64,000 bases of DNA from Pseudocitrobacter cyperus (GCF_039889165.1 NZ_JAYMYY010000003.1:248001-312000), one strand, 5' to 3'. Positions 17,130 to 26,525 are shown, counted from the stretch's first letter. The notes: generated from the sequence alone by a model not told the origin. A program made the numbers and translations.

Positions 17130-18122
17130 ATGAGTCAGAATACGCTGAAAGTTCATGATTTAAATGAAGATGCGGAATTTGATGAGAACGGAGCAGAGGT
17201 TTTCGACGAGAAAGCCTTAGTAGAAGAGGAACCCAGTGATAACGACCTGGCTGAGGAAGAGCTGTTATCGCAGGGTGCCACACAGCGTGTGCTGGACGCG
17301 ACTCAGCTTTACCTTGGAGAGATCGGTTATTCTCCACTGTTAACAGCCGAAGAAGAAGTCTATTTTGCACGTCGTGCATTGCGCGGAGACGTCGCTTCCC
17401 GCCGCAGGATGATTGAGAGTAACCTGCGTCTGGTGGTAAAAATTGCCCGCCGTTATGGCAATCGTGGTCTGGCATTGCTGGATCTTATCGAAGAGGGCAA
17501 TTTAGGTCTTATCCGCGCCGTTGAGAAGTTTGACCCGGAACGCGGGTTCCGCTTTTCAACCTACGCGACCTGGTGGATCCGCCAGACGATTGAACGGGCG
17601 ATTATGAACCAAACCCGTACCATTCGTTTGCCAATCCACATCGTCAAAGAGTTGAACGTCTATCTGCGCACCGCGCGTGAGTTGTCCCATAAGCTGGACC
17701 ACGAGCCAAGTGCGGAAGAGATAGCCGAGCAACTGGACAAACCGGTTGATGACGTAAGCCGTATGCTGCGTCTCAATGAGCGCATTACCTCGGTCGACAC
17801 GCCGCTGGGCGGCGACTCCGAAAAAGCGTTGCTGGACATCCTGGCCGATGAGAAAGAAAACGGCCCGGAAGACACCACGCAGGACGATGACATGAAACAG
17901 AGCATCGTCAAATGGCTGTTCGAACTGAACGCCAAACAGCGTGAAGTGCTGGCACGTCGTTTCGGTTTACTGGGGTATGAAGCTGCGACGCTTGAAGATG
18001 TGGGCCGTGAAATTGGCCTGACTCGTGAACGCGTTCGTCAGATTCAGGTTGAAGGTCTTCGTCGTCTGCGTGAAATCCTGCAGACTCAGGGGCTGAATAT
18101 CGAAGCGCTGTTCCGCGAATAA
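17130..18122 (+). CDS. rpoS: RNA polymerase sigma factor sigma-S
   Basis: 330 residues from the ATG at 17130, preceded by TAGGAG (17117-17122) as in the E. coli leader; a longer upstream in-frame start has no such site. All sigma-70 regions are intact: region 1.2 from about 55, region 2 with LLDLIEEGNLGLIRAVEKFDP and FSTYATWWIRQTI, region 3 around residues 165-240, and region 4 with the helix-turn-helix LEDVGREIGLTRERVRQIQ. No truncation is seen, unlike many laboratory isolates. Translation is probably controlled through the long leader by small RNAs as in E. coli. Confidence 0.99.
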   Translation: MSQNTLKVHDLNEDAEFDENGAEVFDEKALVEEEPSDNDLAEEELLSQGATQRVLDATQLYLGEIGYSPLLTAEEEVYFARRALRGDVASRRRMIESNLRLVVKIARRYGNRGLALLDLIEEGNLGLIRAVEKFDPERGFRFSTYATWWIRQTIERAIMNQTRTIRLPIHIVKELNVYLRTARELSHKLDHEPSAEEIAEQLDKPVDDVSRMLRLNERITSVDTPLGGDSEKALLDILADEKENGPEDTTQDDDMKQSIVKWLFELNAKQREVLARRFGLLGYEAATLEDVGREIGLTRERVRQIQVEGLRRLREILQTQGLNIEALFRE

Positions 18123-18136
18123 GTGAACATTCGTCA

Positions 18137-18166
18137 AAAAGGCCAGTCGAGAGACTGGCCTTTTTC
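18137..18166 (+). terminator. rpoS terminator
   Basis: A 13-bp perfect stem (A5-GGCCAGTC / GACTGGCC-T5) with loop GAGA follows the rpoS stop by 14 bases, and the T run continues as CTTTTT. It is a strong Rho-independent terminator and may also serve hosA from the other side. Confidence 0.92.
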
Positions 18167-18183
18167 TTTTTGGGGGAGGTCAT

Positions 18184-18588
18184 TCACCCCATCATCTTCC
18201 TCACCAGGCGTATAAACATCTCACGCTCATCTTCGCTTAAACGCGCTAAAAACGCCTCATCGACGCCATTACCAATGGGTTTTTTGGCGTTCAATAACGC
18301 TTCGCCTTCCTCGGTGAGAAAAACAAATCGGCGGCGTTTATCGGCCGGATCGTGCTCGCGTCGCACCAGATTACGGCTCTCCATGCGGCTTAACATCTCA
18401 GCGAGCGTCGCTTTAGTGCTGACCGCCACCTCCGTCAGTTCTACCTGCTCAATGCCCGGATGCTCAGCGATAGAGCGCATCACGGCGTACTGGGGCTTGG
18501 TCAGCTCCGGCAATTCGTGCTGCCAGCGCGCGGTGTGTTGCTGGAAGAGCTGGCGCAGCAGGTGAAATGCTTCGTTTCTTAACTCCAT
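18184..18588 (-). CDS. hosA: MarR-family repressor of the hydroxyarylic acid decarboxylase operon
   Basis: 134 residues, a single MarR winged-helix domain. LTKPQYAVMRSIAEHPG begins the DNA-binding part, the recognition helix region is STKATLAEMLSRMESRNLV, and the wing is RREHDPADKRRRFVFLT. It closely resembles HosA of pathogenic E. coli, which represses the divergent kpd operon and is released by 4-hydroxybenzoate. Two inverted GTTCGT..ACGAAC sites lie between it and kpdB. The N-terminal KLRN-like segment differs slightly but length and synteny agree. Confidence 0.9.
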   Translation of the reverse strand: MELRNEAFHLLRQLFQQHTARWQHELPELTKPQYAVMRSIAEHPGIEQVELTEVAVSTKATLAEMLSRMESRNLVRREHDPADKRRRFVFLTEEGEALLNAKKPIGNGVDEAFLARLSEDEREMFIRLVRKMMG

Positions 18589-18671
18589 GAAAACCCCATC
18601 GTAAAAAACTTTCTCTCATCATAGCCGCTACGCACCGCTTTTTTAATCCTTCATTTTTTAGCTCTGAGTGC

Positions 18672-18685
18672 GATCGTGTACGAAC
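18672..18685. promoter_or_regulatory. HosA operator, hosA-proximal
   Basis: GATCGTGTACGAAC is an imperfect palindrome built on CGT-GTA-CG. It is the reverse complement of the kpdB-proximal site at 12 or more of 14 positions and lies in the hosA promoter side of the intergenic region, so it is a candidate for autoregulation. Confidence 0.65.
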
Positions 18686-18727
18686 AATATTGTGTGTAAG
18701 GACATTCTGACGTAGGTTATATAAAAC

Positions 18728-18741
18728 GTTCGTACACGAAC
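18728..18741. promoter_or_regulatory. HosA operator, kpdB-proximal
   Basis: GTTCGTACACGAAC is a near-perfect palindrome 17 bases before the kpdB ATG, where a bound repressor would block transcription. It agrees with the GTTCGT-N2-ACGAAC type of site reported for HosA. The centres of the two sites are 56 bases apart. Confidence 0.72.
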
Positions 18742-18758
18742 AAACATAGAGGTGATGA

Positions 18759-19352
18759 ATGAGACTGATTGTGGGTATGACCGGCGCGACGGGCGCACCG
18801 CTTGGCGTCGCACTACTTCAGGCGTTGCGTGAGATGCCGGAGGTTGAAACGCACCTGGTGATGTCGAAGTGGGCGAAAACCACCATCGAACTGGAAACGC
18901 CCTACAGCGCGCGCGATGTTGCTGCGCTGGCTGATTTCAGCCACAGCCCGGCGGATCAGGCGGCGACCATCTCATCAGGCTCATTCCAGACTGACGGCAT
19001 GATTGTGATCCCGTGCAGCATGAAAACGCTGGCAGGGATCCGCGCCGGGTACGCCGACGGCCTGGTGGGGCGCGCTGCGGACGTGGTGCTCAAAGAGGGG
19101 CGCAAGCTGGTACTGGTGCCGCGTGAAATGCCGCTCAGCACCATTCACCTGGAAAATATGCTCGCGCTTTCTCGCATGGGCGTGGCGATGGTGCCGCCCA
19201 TGCCTGCTTTTTATAACCACCCGGAAACGGTGGGCGACATCGTCGATCACATCGTCACCCGCGTGCTGGATCAATTCGGCCTGAAGTATGACAAGGCTCG
19301 CCGCTGGAAGGGGCTTCCGTCGGCACACTCATTTTCACAGGAGAATGCATAA
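18759..19352 (+). CDS. kpdB: flavin prenyltransferase, decarboxylase subunit B
   Basis: 197 residues of the UbiX/Pad1 family. It prenylates FMN to make the cofactor used by the UbiD-type decarboxylase encoded next. The N-terminal LIVGMTGATGAPLGVALL Rossmann loop and the SSGSFQTDGMIVIPCSMKTLAGI and VPREMPLSTIHLENM segments are characteristic. The last base overlaps kpdC. Homologs are also named vdcB or ecdB. Confidence 0.93.
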   Translation: MRLIVGMTGATGAPLGVALLQALREMPEVETHLVMSKWAKTTIELETPYSARDVAALADFSHSPADQAATISSGSFQTDGMIVIPCSMKTLAGIRAGYADGLVGRAADVVLKEGRKLVLVPREMPLSTIHLENMLALSRMGVAMVPPMPAFYNHPETVGDIVDHIVTRVLDQFGLKYDKARRWKGLPSAHSFSQENA

Positions 19353-20779
19353 TGGCTTTTGATGATTTACGCAGCTTTTTACAGGCGCTCGACGACCAGG
19401 GGCAATTGCTGAAAATCAGCGAAGAGGTGAACGCCGAGCCGGATTTGGCCGCCGCTGCCAACGCCACCGGGCGTATCGGCGACGGCGCACCCGCGCTGTG
19501 GTTTGATAATATTCGCGGCTTTACCGATGCGCGCGTGGCGATGAACACCATCGGTTCCTGGCAGAACCACGCAATTTCCCTCGGGCTACCGCCGAACACG
19601 CCGGTTAAAAAGCAGATTGATGAGTTTATCCGCCGCTGGGATAACTTCCCAATCGCCCCGGAGCGCCGCGCCAACCCGGCATGGGCAGAAAACAGTGTTG
19701 ATGGCGATGAGATCAACCTGTTCGATATTTTGCCCCTGTTTCGTCTGAATGATGGCGATGGCGGTTTTTATCTCGACAAAGCCTGCGTGGTGTCCCGCGA
19801 CCCGCTTGACCCGGATAACTTCGGCAAGCAGAACGTCGGCATCTACCGTATGGAAGTGAAGGGCAAACGTAAGCTTGGCCTGCAACCGGTGCCAATGCAC
19901 GATATCGCCCTGCATCTGCATAAAGCGGAAGAGCGCGGGGAAGATCTGCCGATAGCGATCACCCTCGGTAACGATCCGATCATCACCCTGATGGGCGCCA
20001 CCCCGCTGAAATACGATCAGTCTGAATATGAAATGGCGGGCGCACTGCGCGAAAGCCCATACCCGATCGCCACCGCCCCGCTGACCGGTTTTGACGTGCC
20101 GTGGGGCTCGGAAGTGATCCTCGAAGGGGTGATCGAAAGCCGCAAACGTGAAATTGAAGGGCCGTTCGGTGAGTTTACCGGCCACTACTCCGGCGGGCGC
20201 AACATGACGGTGGTGCGTATTGATAAAGTCTCTTACCGCACAAAACCGATTTTTGAGTCGCTCTATCTCGGGATGCCGTGGACGGAGATCGACTACCTGA
20301 TGGGGCCTGCCACCTGTGTGCCGCTGTATCAGCAACTGAAAGCCGAGTTCCCGGAAGTGCAGGCGGTAAACGCCATGTACACCCACGGCCTGCTGGCCAT
20401 TATCTCCACCAAAAAACGCTACGGCGGCTTCGCTCGCGCGGTGGGCCTGCGCGCGATGACCACGCCGCACGGACTGGGCTACGTGAAGATGGTGATTATG
20501 GTGGATGAAGACGTTGACCCGTTCAACCTGCCGCAGGTGATGTGGGCGCTCTCGTCGAAAGTGAACCCGGCGGGCGACCTGGTGCAACTGCCGAATATGT
20601 CGGTGCTGGAGCTTGACCCGGGCTCAAGCCCGGCGGGGATCACCGACAAGCTGATTATCGACGCCACCACGCCTGTCGCCCCGGACAACCGTGGTCACTA
20701 CAGCCAGCCGGTGGTGGATTTACCAGAAACCAAAGCCTGGGCTGAAAAACTGACCGCTATGCTGGCCGCACGTCAATAA
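19352..20779 (+). CDS. kpdC: hydroxyarylic acid decarboxylase, UbiD-family subunit C
   Basis: 475 residues, the family length. It removes CO2 non-oxidatively from 4-hydroxybenzoate, vanillate or related acids with prenylated FMN. UbiD-type motifs include NVGIYRMEVKGKRKLGLQ, EGPFGEFTGHYSG (an Arg-Glu-Glu catalytic region) and PWTEIDYLMGPA. The E. coli and Klebsiella orthologs are called ecdC, vdcC or kpdC; substrate preference cannot be read from sequence. Confidence 0.93.
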   Translation: MAFDDLRSFLQALDDQGQLLKISEEVNAEPDLAAAANATGRIGDGAPALWFDNIRGFTDARVAMNTIGSWQNHAISLGLPPNTPVKKQIDEFIRRWDNFPIAPERRANPAWAENSVDGDEINLFDILPLFRLNDGDGGFYLDKACVVSRDPLDPDNFGKQNVGIYRMEVKGKRKLGLQPVPMHDIALHLHKAEERGEDLPIAITLGNDPIITLMGATPLKYDQSEYEMAGALRESPYPIATAPLTGFDVPWGSEVILEGVIESRKREIEGPFGEFTGHYSGGRNMTVVRIDKVSYRTKPIFESLYLGMPWTEIDYLMGPATCVPLYQQLKAEFPEVQAVNAMYTHGLLAIISTKKRYGGFARAVGLRAMTTPHGLGYVKMVIMVDEDVDPFNLPQVMWALSSKVNPAGDLVQLPNMSVLELDPGSSPAGITDKLIIDATTPVAPDNRGHYSQPVVDLPETKAWAEKLTAMLAARQ

Positions 20780-20789
20780 GGAGAAAAAG

Positions 20790-21026
20790 ATGATTTGTCC
20801 ACGTTGTGCCGATGAACAGATTGAAGTGATGGCGAAATCGCCGGTGAAAGATGTCTGGACGGTTTATCAGTGCCAGCACTGCCTTTATACCTGGCGCGAT
20901 ACCGAACCACTGCGCCGTACCAGCCGCGAACACTACCCGGAAGCGTTCCGTATGACGCAGAAGGATATTGATGACGCGCCGATGGTGCCGAGCATTCCGC
21001 CGCTGCTGGCGGACGGTAAGCGTTAA
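20790..21026 (+). CDS. kpdD: decarboxylase subunit D
   Basis: 78 residues. Two CxxC pairs (MICPRCADE and YQCQHCLYTW) form a probable zinc ribbon of the VdcD/KpdD type. The protein is needed for full activity of the BCD decarboxylase in other enterobacteria though its role is not clear. It begins 10 bases after kpdC with a GGAGAAAAAG ribosome site. Confidence 0.92.
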   Translation: MICPRCADEQIEVMAKSPVKDVWTVYQCQHCLYTWRDTEPLRRTSREHYPEAFRMTQKDIDDAPMVPSIPPLLADGKR

Positions 21027-21033
21027 AAAAAGT

Positions 21034-21115
21034 GCCGGGCGGCGGCGAAGCCTTACCCGGCCTGTTAATCTTGCGATTGCCCGCAGGCCTGCTAAGCGCA
21101 GTGCCATCGGGCAAT
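21034..21115. repeat. REP-like pair between kpdD and mutS
   Basis: Two hairpins lie head to tail between the convergent genes. The first (21034-21061) pairs GCCGGGC with ACCCGGC around a GGCGAAGCC core. The second (21076-21115) pairs ATTGCCCG with CGGGCAAT around an AGGCCTGC-rich loop. The first resembles REP units of enterobacteria; together they could act as a bidirectional terminator. Confidence 0.65.
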
Positions 21116-21119
21116 ACCA

Positions 21120-23681
21120 TTACACCAGACTCTTCAACCGATAAATCCACTCCAGCGCCTGGCGCGGTGTCAGGGAATCCGGGTCGAGATTTTCCAGCGC
21201 TTCGACGGCAGGCGAGGTCTCTTCCGGCACTGACAGCAGCGACATCTGCGTACCGTCCACCTGCGTCGCCGCGGCATTCGGCGAAATGCTCTCCAGCTCG
21301 CGCAGTTTCTGCCGCGCGCGTTTGATCACCTCTTTCGGCACGCCCGCCAGCGCAGCAACGGCAAGGCCGTAACTTTTGCTCGCCGCGCCATCCTGTACGC
21401 TGTGCATAAAGGCGATGGTGTCGCCGTGCTCCAGCGCATCAAGATGCACGTTAGCCACGCCTTCCATTTTCTCCGGCAACTGAGTCAGCTCGAAGTAGTG
21501 GGTGGCAAACAGCGTTAATGCTTTGATTTTATTAGCAAGATTTTCGGCGCACGCCCACGCCAGCGACAGGCCGTCATAGGTTGATGTACCACGCCCAATC
21601 TCATCCATCAGCACCAGGCTATTTTCGGTAGCGTTATGCAGAATATTAGCCGTTTCGGTCATCTCCACCATAAAGGTTGAGCGGCCAGAGGCAAGGTCAT
21701 CCGCCGCGCCAACGCGGGTGAAGATGCGGTCAATCGGGCCAATCTCCACGCTCTGTGCAGGCACATAGCTGCCGATGTAAGCCAGCAGGGCAATCAGCGC
21801 GGTCTGGCGCATATAGGTACTCTTACCGCCCATGTTCGGGCCGGTAATGATCAGCATGCGTCGTTGCGGCGACAGGCTGAGCGGATTGGCGATAAACGGC
21901 TCATTGAGCACCTGTTCGACCACCGGATGGCGACCCTCGGTGATGCGAATGCCCGGTTTGTCGATAAAGGTCGGGCAGGTGTAGTTCAGCGTATAGGCGC
22001 GTTCCGCGAGGTTGACCAGCACATCCAGTTCCGCCAGCGCGCTGGCGCTCTGTTGTAAATCAGCCAGATGCGGCAACAGCAGATCAAACAGTTCTTCATA
22101 AAGCTGTTTTTCCAGCGCCAGGGCTTTACCTTTTGAGGTGAGCACTTTGTCTTCGTACTCTTTTAACTCTGGAATGATATAGCGTTCGGCATTTTTCAGC
22201 GTCTGGCGGCGCACGTAGTTGATGGGGGCCAGATGGCTCTGCCCGCGGCTGATCTGAATGTAATAGCCATGCACGGCGTTATAGCCAACTTTTAACGTAT
22301 CAAGGCCAGTCCGTTCACGTTCCCGAATCTCCAGACGATCGAGATAATCGGTCGCGCCATCGGCCAGCGCGCGCCACTCATCCAGTTCCGCATTATAGCC
22401 GGGCGCGATAACGCCACCGTCACGTACCAGAACAGGCGGTGCATCAATGATGGCGCGTTCCAGCAGGTCGCGCAGTTCTGCAAATTCTCCCATTTTTTCG
22501 CGCAGCATTTGCACCGGCGCGCTATCAACGCTTTCCAGTTGCGTGCGCAGCTCCGGCAGTTGCTGGAAGGCGTGACGCATACGGGCGAGATCGCGCGGGC
22601 GCGCGGTGCGCAGCGCCAAACGCGCCAGAATACGTTCAAGGTCGCCCACCTGACGCAGCACCGGTTGCAGTTCGCCGGTGGCATCCTGCAACGCGCCGAT
22701 AGTCTGCTGGCGCTCGGTCAGGGTTTTTGTATCGCGCACGGGCATATGCAGCCAGCGCTTGAGCATACGGCTGCCCATCGGCGTAACGGTACAATCGAGC
22801 ACGGAGGCCAGGGTATTTTCCAGACCGCCGCCCAGGTTTTGGGTGATCTCCAGATTGCGACGCGTGGCGGCATCCATAATGATGCTGTCCTGCTGGCGTT
22901 CCATGGTGATGGAACGAATATGCGGCAGGGAGGTGCGCTGGGTGTCTTTCACATATTGCAGCAGGCAGCCCGCGGCGCACAGGCCGCGTGGGGCGTTTTC
23001 GACACCGAAGCCAATCAGGTCGCGGGTGCCAAATTGCAGGTTAAGCTGCTGACGCGCGGTGTCGATTTCAAACTCCCACAGAGGGCGACGACGCAGCCCG
23101 CGACGGCCTTCAAGCAGCGCCATCTCAGCGAAATCTTCAGCGTAGAGGAGTTCTGCCGGGTTAGTGCGCTGGAGTTCTGCCGCCATGGTTTCGCGGTCAG
23201 CCGGTTCGCTCAGGCGAAAACGCCCGGAGCTGATATCCAGCGTGGCATAGCCGTAACCCTTGCTGTCCTGCCAGATGGCCGCCAGTAGGTTGTCCTGACG
23301 CTCCTGCAGCAGCGCTTCGTCGCTGATGGTGCCAGGCGTCACGATACGGACAACTTTACGCTCCACTGGCCCTTTGCTGGTTGCCGGGTCGCCAACCTGT
23401 TCACAGATAGCGACAGATTCGCCCTGGTTTACCAGCTTCGCGAGGTAGTTTTCCACCGCGTGATGCGGAATGCCCGCCATTGGAATGGGCTCGCCTGCTG
23501 AAGCGCCGCGTTTGGTCAGTGAGATATCCAGCAATTGAGACGCGCGACGCGCGTCGTCATAAAACATCTCGTAAAAGTCGCCCATACGATAGAACAACAG
23601 GATCTCAGGATGCTGGGCTTTCAGCTTGAGATACTGCTGCATCATTGGTGTGTGAGAATCTAAGTTTTCTATTGTGCTCAT
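21120..23681 (-). CDS. mutS: DNA mismatch repair protein MutS
   Basis: 853 residues, full length. The mismatch-binding Phe-X-Glu is in RMGDFYEMF near residue 36, the Walker A TGPNMGGKSTYMRQ near 615, Walker B LVLMDEIGRGTSTYDG and the His-loop FATHYFELTQL follow. The C-terminal tetramerisation end is intact (LEWIYRLKSLV). Its upstream side, conserved in E. coli with pphB, is here replaced by a decayed integrase and an adhesin gene. Confidence 0.99.
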   Translation of the reverse strand: MSTIENLDSHTPMMQQYLKLKAQHPEILLFYRMGDFYEMFYDDARRASQLLDISLTKRGASAGEPIPMAGIPHHAVENYLAKLVNQGESVAICEQVGDPATSKGPVERKVVRIVTPGTISDEALLQERQDNLLAAIWQDSKGYGYATLDISSGRFRLSEPADRETMAAELQRTNPAELLYAEDFAEMALLEGRRGLRRRPLWEFEIDTARQQLNLQFGTRDLIGFGVENAPRGLCAAGCLLQYVKDTQRTSLPHIRSITMERQQDSIIMDAATRRNLEITQNLGGGLENTLASVLDCTVTPMGSRMLKRWLHMPVRDTKTLTERQQTIGALQDATGELQPVLRQVGDLERILARLALRTARPRDLARMRHAFQQLPELRTQLESVDSAPVQMLREKMGEFAELRDLLERAIIDAPPVLVRDGGVIAPGYNAELDEWRALADGATDYLDRLEIRERERTGLDTLKVGYNAVHGYYIQISRGQSHLAPINYVRRQTLKNAERYIIPELKEYEDKVLTSKGKALALEKQLYEELFDLLLPHLADLQQSASALAELDVLVNLAERAYTLNYTCPTFIDKPGIRITEGRHPVVEQVLNEPFIANPLSLSPQRRMLIITGPNMGGKSTYMRQTALIALLAYIGSYVPAQSVEIGPIDRIFTRVGAADDLASGRSTFMVEMTETANILHNATENSLVLMDEIGRGTSTYDGLSLAWACAENLANKIKALTLFATHYFELTQLPEKMEGVANVHLDALEHGDTIAFMHSVQDGAASKSYGLAVAALAGVPKEVIKRARQKLRELESISPNAAATQVDGTQMSLLSVPEETSPAVEALENLDPDSLTPRQALEWIYRLKSLV

Positions 23682-23898
23682 CGGTTTGTGATGTCCATTT
23701 TCTTAATTTTTAATGAGTTAGTGATTTTTGTTGTTATCATTAAGTTTCACGGTGTCTCATCGAATATCATGAAATCCTACATTTAAATGCAGGTTAAAGT
23801 GCAGCTTGCCAATCTATAGCCTGGTAAAATATGGGCACATACAGCGCAACCTACATTTATATTCATGACTGCGTAAGGTGCATGATAACGGAGTCTTT

Positions 23899-25179
23899 AT
23901 GGCAGGAAAACAAGAGGGAAAGCCACTTTCGGTTAAAGCGGTAGAAATGATGAAGCCTGGCGACAAAGATAAGGCTGATGTAGGCGAAAATCGTGGCTTA
24001 CGTGTCTCCTGCGGTACAACTGGGGTTAAGTCTTTTTTCTACCGTTACACAAGCCCTCTGACTGGCAAGCTTGCTCAGGTTAAAATTGGTAATTCCCGCG
24101 GACTTCTCTCGCCGCTGCACGTCTTAAACTTCATGAATTCAAGTTTCTCCGACAGGAAGGTCGGTGTCCTGCGACTGAACTCAAACAAGATAAGCTCCAG
24201 CGTGTGATTGAAGCTGAACAGGCTAAGATCCCTGAATTGACCGTACAGAGATTAGTTGAACTGTATCTTACTGAACGTATTGAGGTTCGTAAAACGAAGG
24301 ATGGGAAGGTCATTCCAGGTGCCAGAAAGCCGAAAGGGCAGGCAGAGGTTCATCGTACTCTCTATGGTGACGCTGTTAAAAGCTTAGGAACCCGGAATGC
24401 TACTGAGATAACGCGACAGGATGTCATCAATTTAATTAACGCCATTGTAGCTCGAGGTGCAACCGTACAGGCAGGGAATGTACTGAGGGAGCTTTCTCTC
24501 GCATATGAATTTGCTATTGGCCTTGGGCGCTTTGATGACAGTTTTGCGAATCCAGCGTTGTTAGCAAAATCCAGCTTACGACAGACCAGAATCAAGCTCA
24601 CAAACGGACGTGGAACACGAGTACTGAGCGAGGACGAGCTTGCAAAATTCCTTAAATGGCTTCCGGGGTCGGCTTACACGCCAACGATCAAAAACGTGTT
24701 ACGTCTGACCCTCTGGACCGGGTGTCGTACCGGCGACGTCTGCAATATGGCATGGAAGGATGTTGATCTTGAAAAGGGACTATTCATCTAAGAGAAACCA
24801 AAACAGGCATTGAGCGTTATGTGCAATTACCCACTCAAGCCATCAACTTTTTGAAAGTTCTGCGGCTCAACTCTGATGCTTATCTTTTCCCTTCTTCTCG
24901 TACAAAATTACCTATACAGCAGAAATATCTTACCGAGAATGCCTGGCGTATGCGTGAGCAGGGGCAAATGTTGGATATACCGAGTTGGACGCCTCATGAT
25001 CTAAGAAGGACGGTACGGACAGGGTTATCACGATTACAATGTCCCAATGAAGTAGCAGAGGCTGTTCTTGGGCATACAAAAGCTGGGGTTGAAGGTATTT
25101 ATAACCTATATAAATATGACGCTGAGTGTGAAAATGGTTGCAGATATGGGCTGATTATTTAGATAGTCTTCTGGATTGA
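23899..25179 (+). pseudogene. tyrosine recombinase (prophage/island integrase), three frameshifts
   Basis: The pieces together make one P4-type integrase of about 425 residues. Piece 1 (from ATG 23899) carries the N-terminal DUF4102-like segment ENRGLRVSCGTTGVKSFFYRY and loses frame near 24095-24110. Piece 2 resumes as AARLKLHEFKF, includes the core-binding domain and the catalytic Arg box LTLWTGCRTGDV, and ends at a premature TAA (24789-24791). Piece 3 resumes one base over as HLRETKTGIERYVQLP, has HDLRRTVRTGL (His-X2-Arg) and LGHTKAGVEGIYN (catalytic Tyr), and shifts again near 25131 before EWLQIWADYLDSLLD and TGA 25177-25179. All three indels are single-base events. The active-site residues survive, so decay is recent. 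Confidence 0.85.
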
Positions 25180-25374
25180 TTGGGTAGCATTAACGACGGG
25201 TATTGAATCTCCACGGATAATCCAGACACTTCCTGTCCGTTGATGGACTGACCCCATGGCTGCAGAGATGCACATGTAACCTCAGAAAATCGGATAAATC
25301 TCCGACTGATTTCGATTGTAATAAATTGCAATACAATTAATCTGTATGGAAATCGAGCACCGATGAATGATTGT

Positions 25375-25404
25375 TTTTTATTTTTATTTTTATTTTTATT
25401 TTTA
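25375..25404 (+). repeat. (TTTTTA)5 simple sequence repeat upstream of the adhesin
   Basis: Five tandem TTTTTA units, preceded by one further T and followed by TTTTCA, end 36 bases before the adhesin ATG. A possible -10 (TATATATG region, 25415-25422) lies about 12 bases downstream, so the tract occupies the -35/spacer zone. Slippage would change promoter spacing by six bases per unit. Confidence 0.85.
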
Positions 25405-25440
25405 TTTTCAAGACTATATATGCTTTATGGATGATCTTTA

Positions 25441-26496
25441 ATGAAAAATTTTACTCGAAACATCATTATTCCTGCGATTGTCGGCTTCGTGCCTTGTTCT
25501 GTGTATGCAGCCAACGCTGATTGCATATACTCAGGGGCAGCGGAAGGGATGAAATCGACGCAGTCTATCGATCTGTCCAAAATATTTGAGACCAGCACTA
25601 CCTATTCAACAAGTATTTCAACAAACTTCACCCAAACATTGACATGCAATGGACTTGCTATCGATACAATAAAATTTCAGACTCAAGGCAGTGAGCCCTA
25701 CTATGTAAATTTCACTGACGCCTCGGGGATAAGTGATTACTGGGTAAAAATCACCACCTCGATCAGTCCGGCATCGACAAAGATGAAATCCCCCGCATCC
25801 TTAAAAACGCGGTCAATGTCTGATTATCAGGCAACAATAACATTAACGGCTGAACTAGTTTCTGCGCCGTCAGCTACGCTGTCTTACTATAAATCTACAA
25901 GTAATGGAACAGCCACCATCCCTGTGGCTGCCGCAGGCAGAAGTGAAACTACTCAGGAGGATTATTTTATACAAGTCGCCCGAGATAGCTTTTCTGTACC
26001 TTTTGTTTATGCTGTTCAGAGCCTGAATATTACTTACAGTCCATCAACAATGACCTGTGATGTGCAAGATCAGACTGTCAGACTCCCAGCCATCGGCATA
26101 AATGATTTGCTGGAAGGAAACAGCAATGGAATGACAGCATTCAGTCTACCCATATCATGTAACTCTGATACCGGGCTCGCTCTTAGCAACGTTAATACCT
26201 GGTTAATGAGCAATGATATTGTGGACTCAGGAAATAAAGTGCTTCGCAATGAAGAATCCTCGTCCACTGGTATTGGCATATCGCTGCAGGATGAAAGCGG
26301 TTCAGATGTGGCTTTTGGTGCAACCAGCGTGCTGACAGATGCGGTAACCAGGATCAAAACTATCAGCAAAGGTGAATCCCTTGAAGAGGGGGAGCAGGAT
26401 GTTAAGCTGAATGCTTATTACAAGGTATATGATTCAGTCAATGCTCAGCCTGGTAGTGTTAATGCAACTGCCACGGTAATGTTCAGTTATAACTGA
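25441..26496 (+). CDS. orphan two-domain fimbrial adhesin
   Basis: 351 residues. A signal peptide (MKNFTRNIIIPAIVGFVPCSVYA, cleavage near residue 23) precedes a Cys-containing N-terminal domain (about 25-200) rich in Ser/Thr, then a C-terminal pilin-type domain (about 201-351, from SPSTMTCDVQDQTVRLP) with a two-Cys pair and a tail AYYKVYDSV..ATATVMFSYN typical of chaperone-usher pilin donor-strand ends. This is the architecture of FimH-like tip adhesins. I cannot match it to a named adhesin. No usher, chaperone or pilin gene is in the window. Base composition is AT-richer than the flanks, suggesting transfer. The ribosome site is weak. Confidence 0.75.
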   Translation: MKNFTRNIIIPAIVGFVPCSVYAANADCIYSGAAEGMKSTQSIDLSKIFETSTTYSTSISTNFTQTLTCNGLAIDTIKFQTQGSEPYYVNFTDASGISDYWVKITTSISPASTKMKSPASLKTRSMSDYQATITLTAELVSAPSATLSYYKSTSNGTATIPVAAAGRSETTQEDYFIQVARDSFSVPFVYAVQSLNITYSPSTMTCDVQDQTVRLPAIGINDLLEGNSNGMTAFSLPISCNSDTGLALSNVNTWLMSNDIVDSGNKVLRNEESSSTGIGISLQDESGSDVAFGATSVLTDAVTRIKTISKGESLEEGEQDVKLNAYYKVYDSVNAQPGSVNATATVMFSYN

Positions 26497-26525
26497 TTAA
26501 TATTACTGCACTAACATGTCTACGG

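Noticed and set aside
19586..20587. 333-codon minus-strand frame opposite kpdC
   Set aside because: Histidine- and arginine-rich antisense frame without a start context; the plus-strand decarboxylase explains the region.
25230..25270. GGACTGACCCC-like IS terminal repeat after the integrase
   Set aside because: The match to IS3-type ends is short and no transposase sequence or partner repeat lies next to it.
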